From the NCBI GenBank assembly GCA_938008435.1, contig CALLKK010000009.1, positions 544,112 to 608,111 of the forward strand: a stretch of 64,000 nt of DNA, given 5' to 3'. A program made the position numbers and the translations under genes. This stretch comes from an uncultured Steroidobacter sp. Its GTDB lineage: Bacteria; Pseudomonadota; Gammaproteobacteria; Steroidobacterales; Steroidobacteraceae. The notes under the pieces were generated by a model, which saw nothing but the letters and a program-made list of their open reading frames with translations, was not told the DNA's origin and did not search any database. Shown here in pieces: positions 8,062-17,147 of the stretch (positions within the stretch are counted from its first letter, which is position 1; each line of letters starts with the position of its first letter).

Positions 8062-11000
8062 CTAGGCCATCACGACCAGCAGGTCCTTGGCGTCGACCAC
8101 CTCGCCCGGCTTCGTGACGACTTCGGCGATCGTGCCGTCGCGGTCGGCGCGGACGGAGGTCTCCATCTTCATCGCCTCGATCGTCACGAGCACATCGCCG
8201 CGCGCAACCTTGCTGCCGGGAGCAACGGCCACGGTCGCGATCGTGCCCGGCATCGGCGCGCCGATCTGGGTCGGATCGTTGTCGGCGGCCTTGCGGCGCG
8301 GCGGCTTGACGGCCACGTGCGTGCGATCCGGCACTTTCACCGAGCGCGGTTGCCCGTTCAACTCGAAGAACACCGTGCGCGTGCCGTCTTCGTGCACGTC
8401 GCTCACGGCGACGAAACGGACGATGAGCGTCTTGCCGCGGTCGATCTCGATGCTGATCTCTTCGCCCGACTCCATGCCGTAGAAGAAGAGCGGCGTCGGC
8501 AGCACGCTCACGCGGCCGTAATCGAGCCGGTGCTGCATGTAGTCGAGGAACACCTTCGGGTACATGAGGTACGCCGCGAGCTCATCGTCCGTGATCTCGC
8601 GCCACGTCTTCGCTTGCGCTTCGGCGCGCGCCTTCTCGAGATCGATCGGCGGCAGCGCCTCGCCGGGTCGCACGGTGAGCGGTTTCTCGCCCTTGAGCAC
8701 CTTCTTCTGCAGCTCGGGCGGGAAACCGCCATACGGCTGACCCAAGTCGCCGCGGAAGAACGAGACGACCGACTCGGGAAAAGCGATTTCCGTGTTCGGA
8801 TCGAGTACCTGCTCCGCGGACAGCCCGCTCGTGACCATCATCAGCGCCATGTCGCCGACCACCTTCGAGGTCGGCGTGACCTTGACGATGTCGCCGAACA
8901 GCTCGTTCACCTTCGCATACGCGCGGGCCACCTCCGGCCAACGCGCATCGTCGATGCCGAGCGAGCGCGCCTGCTCGCGCAAGTTCGTGAACTGCCCGCC
9001 GGGCATGCCGTGCACGTAGACCTCCGAGGCGCCCGAGCGCAGATCGCTCTCGAACGCCGCGTAGCAATGGCGCACCTGCTCCCAATAGGTCGAGAGGATG
9101 CGTACATGCTCCGGATTCAGGCCCGAATCGCGCGGACCGTGACGCAGCGCTTCGACGATCGAGCCGAGATTCGGTTGCGAGGTCAACCCGCTCATCGAAT
9201 CCATCGCCCCGTCGACCGCATCGGCGCCCGCTTCGATCGCCGCGAGCACGCTCGCCGCGGCAATGCCGCTCGTATCGTGGGTGTGGAAATGGATCGGGAG
9301 CCCCACTTCTTCCTTCAAGGTCTTCACGAGCGTGTAGGCCGCTCGCGGTTGGCACAATCCCGCCATGTCCTTGATGCCGAGAATGTGCGCACCGGCGGCC
9401 TTGAGCTCTTTTGCGAGCGAGACGTAGTACTTGAGGTCGTACTTGGTCTCCTTGGGGTCGGTGAGGTTGCCGGTGTAGCAGATCGCCGCCTCGCACAGCT
9501 TGCCCGACTCGCGCACCGCATCCATCGCAACCCGCATATTGTCGACCCAATTGAGCGAGTCGAAGACGCGGAAGAGATCGATGCCCGCTTGCGCCGCTTG
9601 GCGCACGAAGTAGCGCACGACATTATCGGGATAATTCGTGTAACCGACCGCATTCGCCGAGCGCAGCAGCATCTGCAGGAGCAGATTCGGCATCGCCTCG
9701 CGGAACGCATAGAGGCGTTCCCACGGACATTCCTTGAGAAAGCGCATCGCCACATCGAACGTCGCGCCGCCCCAGCACTCGACCGAGAACAGATTCGGCA
9801 GCAGCTCGGCGTAGTACGGCGCGATCGCCTTCATGTCGTAGGTGCGAAAACGTGTCGCGAGCAGCGACTGATGCGCATCGCGCATCGTCGTGTCGGTGAT
9901 GAGCACGCGCTGCTGTTCGAGCATCCACTGCGCGAACTTCTCGGCCCCAAGCTCATCGAGCTTCTGCTTGGTGCCGGGCGCCGGCGTGCCGAGCGGAACT
10001 TTCGGCAGCTTCGGCGGCGCCAGGCGCTGCGGACGGGGCCGCCCCTTGACCTCGGCATTGCCGTTGACGATGACATCGCCGATGTAATTGAGCAGGCGCG
10101 TCGCGCGGTCGCGCTTGCGCGGAAAGCGGAAGAGCTCGGGCGTCTCGTCGATGAACTTGGTCGTGTACTCCGCGGAGGCGAAGCGCGGATGGGTGATGAC
10201 CTGATCGAGAAAGCGCAGATTCGTCACGACGCCGCGCACGCGGAATTCCCAGAGCGCGCGATGCATGCGCGCGATCGTCTCTTCCGGCGTCGGCGACCAA
10301 GCCGTCACCTTGACGAGCAGCGAGTCGTAATAGCGCGTGATGATCGCGCCCGTGTAGGCCGTGCCGGCGTCCAGGCGGATGCCGAAGCCCGCGGGACTGC
10401 GATACGCCGTGATGCGGCCGTAGTCCGGGATGAAGTTGTTCTCCGGATCCTCGGTCGTCACGCGGCACTGCATCGCATAGCCGTTCAGATGAATGTCCTT
10501 CTGCTCGGGCACGCCGCTTTCCGGCGTGCCGATGCGCGCACCCTCGGCGATGAGGATCTGCGCACGGACGATGTCGATGCCCGTCACCGCCTCCGTGACC
10601 GTGTGCTCGACCTGGATACGCGGATTGACCTCGATGAAATAGAACTTGCCCGTATCCGCATCCTGCAGGAACTCGACGGTACCGGCGTTCACGTAGTTGA
10701 CGGCGCGGCCGATCTTGAGCGCTTCTTCGCAGAGCGCTTGCCGTTGCTCGTCGGTGAAGAAGGTCGCCGGCGCACGCTCGATCACCTTTTGATTGCGGCG
10801 CTGGACGGTGCAGTCGCGCTCGAAGAGATGCACCAAATTGCCGTGGGAGTCGCCGAGTAGCTGCACCTCGATGTGGCGCGCGCGGCGCACGAGCTTCTCG
10901 AGATACACCTCGTCGCTGCCGAACGCGGCCTTGGCCTCGCGGCGCGCGGCTTCCACCATGTCCTTGAGATCGGCTTCGTTCTCGACGATGCGCATGCCGC

Positions 11001-11511
11001 GGCCGCCGCCACCCCAGCTCGCCTTGAGCATGACCGGGAAGCCCACCTCGCGCGCCATGCGCAGCACTTCGGCATGATCGCGCGGCAACGGCGGCGTTGC
11101 GGGCATGACCGGCACGCCCGCTGCGACCGCGAGCTCGCGCGCCATGACCTTGTTGCCGAGTCGACGCATGATGTCCGCCGTCGGCCCGACGAAGATGATC
11201 CCCGCGCGCGCGCACGCGTCGGCAAAGTCGGGGTTCTCCGACAGAAAGCCGTAGCCCGGGTGGATGGCGTCCACGTGGGCGCTCTTGGCGATGCGGATGA
11301 TGTCGTCGATGTCGAGATAGGCTTCGACCGGCGATTTGCCCGCGCCGACCAAATAGCTCTCGTCTGCCTTCATTCGGTGCAGCGAGAAGCGATCTTCCTG
11401 CGAATAGATCGCCACGGTGCGGATGCCGAGCTCGGCTGCCGCTCTCATGACACGGATGGCGATTTCGCCGCGATTGGCGACCAAGAGGGTCTTGATCCGA
11501 CGTTCGGACAT
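8062..11511 (-). CDS. pyc: Pyruvate carboxylase, single-chain
   Basis: The 1149-residue protein carries all pyruvate carboxylase domains in one chain. Biotin carboxylase is at about 1-455 (TLLVANRGEIAIRVMRAA; ATP-grasp GGGGRGMR). The carboxyltransferase is at about 535-830 (RDAHQSLLATRFRT; metal-site motif HFHTHDTSG). A linker/allosteric region follows, and the biotinyl domain has acceptor K1115 (IEAMKMETS). It makes oxaloacetate from pyruvate and bicarbonate with ATP, feeding the TCA cycle and gluconeogenesis. It is monocistronic, with about 150 bases on each side. Single-chain PYC is less common in Gammaproteobacteria than the two-subunit form or PEP carboxylase. Confidence 0.96.
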   Translation of the reverse strand: MSERRIKTLLVANRGEIAIRVMRAAAELGIRTVAIYSQEDRFSLHRMKADESYLVGAGKSPVEAYLDIDDIIRIAKSAHVDAIHPGYGFLSENPDFADACARAGIIFVGPTADIMRRLGNKVMARELAVAAGVPVMPATPPLPRDHAEVLRMAREVGFPVMLKASWGGGGRGMRIVENEADLKDMVEAARREAKAAFGSDEVYLEKLVRRARHIEVQLLGDSHGNLVHLFERDCTVQRRNQKVIERAPATFFTDEQRQALCEEALKIGRAVNYVNAGTVEFLQDADTGKFYFIEVNPRIQVEHTVTEAVTGIDIVRAQILIAEGARIGTPESGVPEQKDIHLNGYAMQCRVTTEDPENNFIPDYGRITAYRSPAGFGIRLDAGTAYTGAIITRYYDSLLVKVTAWSPTPEETIARMHRALWEFRVRGVVTNLRFLDQVITHPRFASAEYTTKFIDETPELFRFPRKRDRATRLLNYIGDVIVNGNAEVKGRPRPQRLAPPKLPKVPLGTPAPGTKQKLDELGAEKFAQWMLEQQRVLITDTTMRDAHQSLLATRFRTYDMKAIAPYYAELLPNLFSVECWGGATFDVAMRFLKECPWERLYAFREAMPNLLLQMLLRSANAVGYTNYPDNVVRYFVRQAAQAGIDLFRVFDSLNWVDNMRVAMDAVRESGKLCEAAICYTGNLTDPKETKYDLKYYVSLAKELKAAGAHILGIKDMAGLCQPRAAYTLVKTLKEEVGLPIHFHTHDTSGIAAASVLAAIEAGADAVDGAMDSMSGLTSQPNLGSIVEALRHGPRDSGLNPEHVRILSTYWEQVRHCYAAFESDLRSGASEVYVHGMPGGQFTNLREQARSLGIDDARWPEVARAYAKVNELFGDIVKVTPTSKVVGDMALMMVTSGLSAEQVLDPNTEIAFPESVVSFFRGDLGQPYGGFPPELQKKVLKGEKPLTVRPGEALPPIDLEKARAEAQAKTWREITDDELAAYLMYPKVFLDYMQHRLDYGRVSVLPTPLFFYGMESGEEISIEIDRGKTLIVRFVAVSDVHEDGTRTVFFELNGQPRSVKVPDRTHVAVKPPRRKAADNDPTQIGAPMPGTIATVAVAPGSKVARGDVLVTIEAMKMETSVRADRDGTIAEVVTKPGEVVDAKDLLVVMA

Positions 11512-11682
11512 GGTTGACTCAACAAAAGCCGGACGAACAGCAACGACCGATCGCGATCGGCCGCAACGGATTCAAAGAAACGAACACCCGACCCGGACCG
11601 GCGTCCGGGAGGGCGCGATCATAGCGATGCGCCCAAATGCTGCAAGCGTTGTGCCGCCCGCGGCGGCGTCGGCTCGATCAAA

Positions 11683-13083
11683 TCAGCCGATCGTTCCTTG
11701 ACCGGACGGAGACAGAGCGGCCCCGAGCGACGGCGTACGCGCCGTGCCGTGGCGGAAGGCGCCGGTGTGCAGCTCGGCATATTCCTTGTCCATGATGACT
11801 ACGCAATCGCGGCCACGCTCCTTGGCGGCGTACAGCGCCTCGTCGGCCAACTGGATGAATCCGAACGGGCTGCGCCCTTCGCTCGGCTCGATGCACGCAG
11901 CGCCGATGCTGACCGTGAGCCGTTTGCCGTGCGCCGGGTTCGCCCGGTGCTCGATCGCGAGTGCCTCGATGCCGGCGCGGATGCGGTTTGCCGCCTCCTC
12001 GGCATGCGAGCGGGCGGCATCGAAGAGCACGACCGCGAACTCTTCGCCGCCGTAACGGGCGGCGACATCGAGCGGACGGCGCGCAGCACGGCCGAGGCTC
12101 GCAGCAACCTGTCGCAGACACTCGTCGCCCGCTTGATGGCCGTAGCAGTCGTTGTAGGCCTTGAAGTGATCGATATCGATCAACAGCAGCGCGAGCGGCG
12201 CACGATCGCGCACCGCTTGCGACCAGATGCGCGCCACGTGCTCGTCGAAGAAGCGCCGGTTGTAGATCCCCGTCAAACCGTCGCGCGTCGCGGTTTCGAT
12301 GAGCAGGCGCTCCTCCAGGAACGCAGTGCGGTTGGCGCGCTCGAGCGAGTAGCAGACGATGGCGCCGATGACATTGGTGAAGCCGAGTGCGGCCAGATCG
12401 ATGATCATGGGAACGGCTGGCAACGCGGCGAGCCGCGCGGCAATGGCATAGGCGACAAACACCGTGATGGCCGCACCAAGCGCGGGATAAAACGTCATCC
12501 CGAGCATGAAATAGATGTAGATCGTCACCAGGACGACCACCGACACGAGACTCATGCCGTTCTTGGCGGCAATCACGGCGATCGCGACCGCACCGATCCC
12601 GAACAATGGCGCGCCGAGGAGCGAAACGAGCGTGTAGAACCGCTCGTACCAGCGCGAGTGCACGACCACGAGCGCAATGAGGATGAGCGGCAGCAACGCG
12701 CAGGCGCGAATGAGATCGAGCTGGCGATTCGTGTCCGGATCGAGGACGAGGTGCGTGAGCGCCGCGAAGACCAGCAGGAAGGCCACCCCGAGCCACAGAT
12801 TGCGCCGGACCTGCGGCAGGGTTTCGGTCCGGTGCGCGCGCCGAAACTCGGCTTCCAAGGCCGGCTCGAACGTCAGATATGGAAATCCCCGCTCGAGCTG
12901 CTGCGCGTGCGGCGTTTCGGACGGCGCGCCCAACGGCATTTCGGGCTTTCGATCTGGCATGCGGCCGACGGGTTGAGTGGCGGCGAGCACCGCGCCGCTA
13001 CGGTAGCGAGAAAACGCGGCGGCGCCAAGCGACAAAGAGGTTACATCCCGGCGGGCGCCCGTCGATCGGGCCATGGACGCCAT
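11683..13083 (-). CDS. Membrane diguanylate cyclase (GGDEF)
   Basis: The 466-residue form has about six hydrophobic helices (roughly residues 96-245) followed by a GGDEF domain. The active site is RYGGEEF (GGEEF 345-349). An inhibitory I-site RPLD lies at 336-339, exactly five residues ahead of the active site, so product inhibition is expected. It makes c-di-GMP from two GTP at the inner membrane. The start is uncertain: ATGs at 13083, 13074 and 12960 are all in frame. The first 40 residues are poor in family features, so 12960 (MPDRKPEMP) is quite plausible. No EAL domain is present. Confidence 0.9.
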   Translation of the reverse strand: MASMARSTGARRDVTSLSLGAAAFSRYRSGAVLAATQPVGRMPDRKPEMPLGAPSETPHAQQLERGFPYLTFEPALEAEFRRAHRTETLPQVRRNLWLGVAFLLVFAALTHLVLDPDTNRQLDLIRACALLPLILIALVVVHSRWYERFYTLVSLLGAPLFGIGAVAIAVIAAKNGMSLVSVVVLVTIYIYFMLGMTFYPALGAAITVFVAYAIAARLAALPAVPMIIDLAALGFTNVIGAIVCYSLERANRTAFLEERLLIETATRDGLTGIYNRRFFDEHVARIWSQAVRDRAPLALLLIDIDHFKAYNDCYGHQAGDECLRQVAASLGRAARRPLDVAARYGGEEFAVVLFDAARSHAEEAANRIRAGIEALAIEHRANPAHGKRLTVSIGAACIEPSEGRSPFGFIQLADEALYAAKERGRDCVVIMDKEYAELHTGAFRHGTARTPSLGAALSPSGQGTIG

Positions 13084-13149
13084 CTTGCGGCGGCCGTACG
13101 GACAAGCGTCTCGCGCGCCACTACCTGCGCGCGAAGCGATCGGTGCGCG

Positions 13150-13377
13150 TTAGCGCTCCTGATTCTGTGTGGAGCTTGCGCCCTTGCGGCGCTCGCGCGC
13201 TTCCTTGATGAAACGGCGCCAGACGTCGTAGGCGTCCCAACCGCCCGTCCGCTCCGTGGCCGGCGTTTCGGTCCGCGTGCCCGGCTCCTCCAGCTGGTCG
13301 GCGTTCGCGGCCGTCGCTTCTTCGATCAATGGACGCTTAATCGGTCTAGTGGCACTCATCATATGGTCGTTTGACAT
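13150..13377 (-). CDS. Small uncharacterised protein
   Basis: I do not recognise this gene. From the ATG at 13377 it encodes 75 residues; further ATGs at 13362 and 13359 would give 69-70. The N-terminal half is polar and probably disordered. The C-terminal half is compact, basic and aromatic (WDAYDVWRRFIKEARERR) and looks like one helix with a conserved-looking core. There is no signal peptide or membrane segment. It lies between gshA and a diguanylate cyclase gene, all in one direction. A nested inverted repeat sits just upstream (13390-13435), suggesting specific regulation. Coding status rests on the ordered C-terminus and context only. Confidence 0.5.
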   Translation of the reverse strand: MSNDHMMSATRPIKRPLIEEATAANADQLEEPGTRTETPATERTGGWDAYDVWRRFIKEARERRKGASSTQNQER

Positions 13378-13682
13378 CCCGTCGCCCAGTACCATGGGGC
13401 GTTGATTCCGATCAACAAAAACATTGTCCATGGTATGTCGCGCGACACACTCGATGCGTGCGCAGTTCTCACTTTTGAGATTTTCAGTCGTGATCCGACA
13501 CCGAAACTCCGCGGATGGATGCCCGACTGACACAGGAGATCGCGCGATCACCAGATTATGTTCAAGCGATGCAGTCGCGCGAGGCCAGGGACAAGAATAC
13601 CGGTCGGGATTAGCAGGCGCCAGAGACGCGACACCGAGCCGCGCCGCACGACAACCGTTGCAACATTCTACCGTGTGACAGG
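13378..13682. other. Spacer between gshA stop and the small orphan gene
   Basis: This 305-base spacer is less GC-rich than its surroundings near 13400-13500. Apart from the nested dyad at 13390-13435 I see no gene, RNA or repeat. Confidence 0.5.
13390..13435 (-). promoter_or_regulatory. Nested inverted repeats in the leader of the small gene
   Basis: An outer 8-base pair of arms (taccatgg at 13390-13397, ccatggta at 13428-13435) encloses an inner 6-base pair (gttgat / atcaac, 13401-13416) with a four-base loop. The element ends 12 bases upstream of the ATG at 13377. In RNA it would fold as two stacked stems close to the ribosome site; in DNA it could be a double operator. Its function is unknown. 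Confidence 0.45.
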
Positions 13683-15281
13683 TTACGAGGCGGTTACGTT
13701 ACGCCCGAAATACTCGGCGAGGAATTGGTCGAAGGTCACGGTGTCGGAGGCTTCGATCTCAGCCTGCATCTGCAAGGAGTCCTCGGCCTCGGTCGCAAAC
13801 TGCGCAAGACGCAGCTCGTTCGGCGGATACAGCTCGAGAAAATATTGCTTGTGCACTCGCGACATCCGCAGTGCGAAATCCGCGAACGACTCGCCGGTGG
13901 TCCGCAGCTCCACGAGCGAACGCGCTGACGGCGTCAGCTCCGGTTCGCGCACCTTCTCTTCCTGCAGCTCAAGCGCCGCCGTGTAAGGTTTGGAAGGCTC
14001 GCCCTCATCGAGCAGCTCGCAGATGCCGCGCATGTTGTCGATAAGCTCGAGCGCCCACGTACGCAGCTCGATCGACCGGCCGTTGCGCTTGAGCTTGAGC
14101 CCCGGCTCGCGCCCGCGCCGTGCCACCAGCGCGTGATTGGCATCGAGCTCTTCCTGTTCGCTCGTGCCGATCGGCTCGCTCTGGCGCAACACGCACAGCG
14201 CCGCGAACGCCTCCAGGAATCTGAGCTTGTTCTGATTGACGCCGACCGGATCGAACGCACTGACGTCGAGCGCGCGAAATTCGACGTATTCGACACCGGC
14301 ACGCCGCAGCGCCTGCGAGGGATGCTCGCCCGGATGCGTGACACGCTTCGGACGGATGTAGCTGTAGTACTCGTTCTCGATCTGCAGCAGGTTGGCGTTG
14401 AGCTGCCGATACTCGCCGTCCACCTTGACGCCGATCTTCTGGTACTCGGGATGCGGCGTGCTCACGGCCGCGCTCATGTCGCGCACGTATTCTTCCAGGC
14501 TGTTGACGCTGATCTGCACGCCCGCCTGATGCTTGTTGCGATAGCCGAGATCGCTCATCCGCAAGGACGTCGCATGCGGCGCGTACAAGGTGCCCGGCGA
14601 GAGCTCTTCGAGATCGTGCTCCCGGCCGCGAACGAACGTGCTGCAGAGCGCCGGCGAATTGCCGAACAGATACAAGACGAGCCAGCCGAAGCGACGGTAG
14701 TTGCGCAGCAGCGCGAAATAGCTCGCGGAGATGAAGTCGCGGTCGACCTTGCCTGTCTTGAGCGCTTCGGCGAGCACCTCCCAGAAACGCTCGGGGAACG
14801 AGTAATTGAAGTGCACGCCGGAGATCGCCTGCATCATGCGGCCGTAGCGATAGCCCAAGCCGCGGCGATAGACCTCCTTCATGCGCCCGATATTGGAGGT
14901 GCCGTAACGCGCGATCGGAATCGACTCGTCGCTGTCGATGTGACACGGCATGCTCGTGGCCCAGAGCAGCTGTTCCCCGAGATGCCGATAGACGAACTGA
15001 TGCAGATCGCACAGGTACTGCAGCAGCTCCCACGACTCGGTGAACGCGGGCGTCACGAGCTCGATGAGCGCTTCGGAATAATCGGTCGTGATGTGCGCGT
15101 GCGTGAGCGCCGAACCGAGCGCCTGCGGATGCGGCGACTGCTCGATGCGTCCCTCCGGAGTCACACGCAAGGACTCCTTCTCGACGCCTTTCAAGCCGTG
15201 CTGCAGCACGCGCGGTTCACGCGAGTTGACGAAGGTCGCCAAGCGCCGCTCGAAGGCGCGATCGATACCTGAGCCGCTCAT
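13683..15281 (-). CDS. gshA: Glutamate-cysteine ligase
   Basis: The 532-residue enzyme is close to the usual 500-530 of the proteobacterial type 1 family. It makes gamma-glutamylcysteine from glutamate, cysteine and ATP, the first step of glutathione synthesis. Family features are GLKGVEKESLRV near residue 30, TTDYSEALIELVTP near 66, and VHFNYSFPE and EYVEFRALDVSAFDP further on. The ATG at 15281 lies 14 bases after the stop of the DUF962 gene, so the two are probably one transcript. No gshB is in the window. Confidence 0.96.
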   Translation of the reverse strand: MSGSGIDRAFERRLATFVNSREPRVLQHGLKGVEKESLRVTPEGRIEQSPHPQALGSALTHAHITTDYSEALIELVTPAFTESWELLQYLCDLHQFVYRHLGEQLLWATSMPCHIDSDESIPIARYGTSNIGRMKEVYRRGLGYRYGRMMQAISGVHFNYSFPERFWEVLAEALKTGKVDRDFISASYFALLRNYRRFGWLVLYLFGNSPALCSTFVRGREHDLEELSPGTLYAPHATSLRMSDLGYRNKHQAGVQISVNSLEEYVRDMSAAVSTPHPEYQKIGVKVDGEYRQLNANLLQIENEYYSYIRPKRVTHPGEHPSQALRRAGVEYVEFRALDVSAFDPVGVNQNKLRFLEAFAALCVLRQSEPIGTSEQEELDANHALVARRGREPGLKLKRNGRSIELRTWALELIDNMRGICELLDEGEPSKPYTAALELQEEKVREPELTPSARSLVELRTTGESFADFALRMSRVHKQYFLELYPPNELRLAQFATEAEDSLQMQAEIEASDTVTFDQFLAEYFGRNVTAS

Positions 15282-15295
15282 AACCGGTGCCGCGT

Positions 15296-15628
15296 CTAGA
15301 GCCTGATTCGGCCGATCAGCACATCGCGAAACATCGCGAAATCGCCGAGCAGGCTATACCACGGATGACGGAACGTCGCCGGGCGGTTCTTCTCGAAGGC
15401 GAAGTGGCCGACCCATGCGAACCCGTAGCCGACCACCGGCGCGGCGAGCAGCCAGGCGGCATTGCGCGTCACCAGGGCCAGTGACACTGTCACGACCACG
15501 AGCGCCGTGCCGAGGACGTGGAGGCGGCGACAGATGGGGTGGCGGTGCTCCGACAGATAAAACGGATAGAAGTCGGCGAACCGCTCGAATCGGCGGTGAG
15601 AGCGCGCGGATGAAACCGGCTGGTGCAT
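15296..15628 (-). CDS. DUF962/Mpo1-like membrane protein
   Basis: The 110-residue protein has two hydrophobic stretches (about 37-58 and 62-78). It shows the family pattern FYPFYLSEHRHPICRRLH near the N-terminus and WVGHFAFEKNRPATF near residue 75. Yeast Mpo1, of this family, is an iron-dependent dioxygenase that alpha-oxidises 2-hydroxy fatty acids; whether bacterial members do the same is not established. The ATG at 15628 is preferred; a GTG at 15646 is in frame. It lies directly upstream of gshA in the same direction, with a 14-base gap. Confidence 0.85.
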   Translation of the reverse strand: MHQPVSSARSHRRFERFADFYPFYLSEHRHPICRRLHVLGTALVVVTVSLALVTRNAAWLLAAPVVGYGFAWVGHFAFEKNRPATFRHPWYSLLGDFAMFRDVLIGRIRL

Positions 15629-15798
15629 GAATGAGCCAGAATGCACAAAGGGAGGGCGCTCTCAAGTTTCCTCAGCCCCCTCTGGGGCGTCAAGCACGAC
15701 GCCGCGCTCGAAGACGCGCGATCGGCTGGCAGCGTTCCGTCAAGTCGCAACCCATTGGCTGCCCCGCTGTGCTCTGATAGTGCGCTCGAAGGGTACTG

Positions 15799-16659
15799 GT
15801 GCGGGTACAAGACGTGGACCTAGCGGGCGCGCGAACATGGATCCTCGGTTCCGCAAGCGACGTCTTGCTCGGCGTCGCCGTGCTCCTGCTCGCAGCGCGA
15901 GCCTACATCCTGCTATTGCACCGGCGCTTGTCTCGCCGAGACCACGCGCTCGAACGAGAGCGCCGTCGTAGCCGGCAGCTTCAGGCCGAGCTCGCCGGCC
16001 TGCGCCGCGAGCTGGAGCAACGGGTGCGCGAGCGCACGCAAGCGCTCGAAGCGCGCGCCGCGGAGCTCACACACCTCAAGCTCGCGCTCGAAGCAGCGAA
16101 TCGGCGCCTTCAGCGCCTGGTCGTCGTCGATGCGCTCACCGGCATCGCCAATCGCTGCCACTTCGATCGCACGCTCGAACGCGAGCTGCGGCGCACGCGG
16201 CGCGAAGGGCTGCCGCTGTCGCTCATTTTTCTCGATCTCGACGAGTTCAAGCGCTTCAACGACACCTACGGTCACGCGCAAGGCGATCGCGTGCTGCGGC
16301 TCATCGCGCAAGCGCTCGACGAGACGTTTCGGCGCGGCGGCGACCTCATCGCACGCTACGGCGGCGAAGAGTTCGCCGTGATCCTGCCGGGCGTCGACGG
16401 CCGCCGCGCGGAGCTCTACGCAGAACGCTTGCGCCGGCGCATCTGGCGCCTTGCGATTCCATACGAAGCCTCCCGCGTGGCCGATCGCGTGACGATCAGC
16501 GGCGGCGTGGCAACGATGCTGCCCGGTTTCTCGGGCATGCCGGACGAGCTGCTGCGCGCCGCCGATCAGGCGCTCTATCGCGCCAAGTGTCAGGGTCGCA
16601 ACCGCATCTGCACGGAGAAGCTCTTGCTCGCGGAAGAAGCAGGGCGGCTTGCGAGCTGA
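15799..16659 (+). CDS. Diguanylate cyclase with N-terminal membrane anchor and coiled coil
   Basis: The 286-residue protein starts with GTG at 15799; no in-frame ATG is suitable. One membrane helix (about 20-41) is followed by a charged coiled coil (about 45-108) that should hold the dimer. The GGDEF domain starts at DALTGIANR (111). The active site GGEEF is at 188-192 and an intact I-site RGGD at 179-182, so product inhibition is expected. No sensory domain is visible, so input probably comes through the membrane helix or a partner. It is divergent from the DUF962-gshA operon. Confidence 0.93.
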   Translation: MRVQDVDLAGARTWILGSASDVLLGVAVLLLAARAYILLLHRRLSRRDHALERERRRSRQLQAELAGLRRELEQRVRERTQALEARAAELTHLKLALEAANRRLQRLVVVDALTGIANRCHFDRTLERELRRTRREGLPLSLIFLDLDEFKRFNDTYGHAQGDRVLRLIAQALDETFRRGGDLIARYGGEEFAVILPGVDGRRAELYAERLRRRIWRLAIPYEASRVADRVTISGGVATMLPGFSGMPDELLRAADQALYRAKCQGRNRICTEKLLLAEEAGRLAS

Positions 16660-16754
16660 GCCGCGCGCAGGATCAGGCGCACAGCATGGATGCACCTTTC
16701 ACCGTCGGCGCCGCGTTCATTGAGAATTCACTTGAACCGCTCCATAGTCGCCTC

Positions 16755-17132
16755 ATGCGCCTCCTGCCCTCCGCCATCGCAATGCTGCTTCTGACCGCAA
16801 CGCATGCCCACGCCGACTCAATGCGCTGCGGCAGCCGGCTCGTGCGCGACGGCGCAACGCGCACGACGGTGCTCCAGTTGTGCGGCGAGCCGAGTGACGT
16901 CGTCGTTCGCACGATTCTGCGTCGACCGTATTACGACTTTCAGGGCCGCATCGTGTATTACGGCGACGGCCTCATCGAAGTGCCCGTCGAGATCTGGACC
17001 TACAACTTCGGACCCTACAAGCTCATGCGCCGCGTGCGCTTCGTCGATGGCGTGGTCCAAGAAATCGAAACGCTCGGCTACGGCTATCACGAACCCGATC
17101 GCGCCGAGCAGGATCGCGCGGCCGAGAAATAA
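16755..17132 (+). CDS. DUF2845 periplasmic protein
   Basis: The 125-residue protein has a cleavable signal peptide (about 1-21, ending THAHA). The mature part starts SMRCGSRLVRDG, with the DUF2845 pattern CG..LV..G, LCGEP and EIWTYNFGP. The family is found mostly in Gammaproteobacteria and its function is unknown. The ATG at 16755 is chosen because the signal peptide begins there; upstream codons in frame are low quality. It follows the diguanylate cyclase gene by 95 bases and converges on the MATE gene. Confidence 0.85.
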   Translation: MRLLPSAIAMLLLTATHAHADSMRCGSRLVRDGATRTTVLQLCGEPSDVVVRTILRRPYYDFQGRIVYYGDGLIEVPVEIWTYNFGPYKLMRRVRFVDGVVQEIETLGYGYHEPDRAEQDRAAEK

Positions 17133-17147
17133 CCGGGGCGCAAGCGA

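Noticed and set aside
8317..10860. An 847-codon open frame on the plus strand opposite pyruvate carboxylase
   Set aside because: The pyc frame on the other strand matches a known family over its whole length. Long antisense frames are expected in DNA this GC-rich; this one has an arginine-heavy, family-free product.
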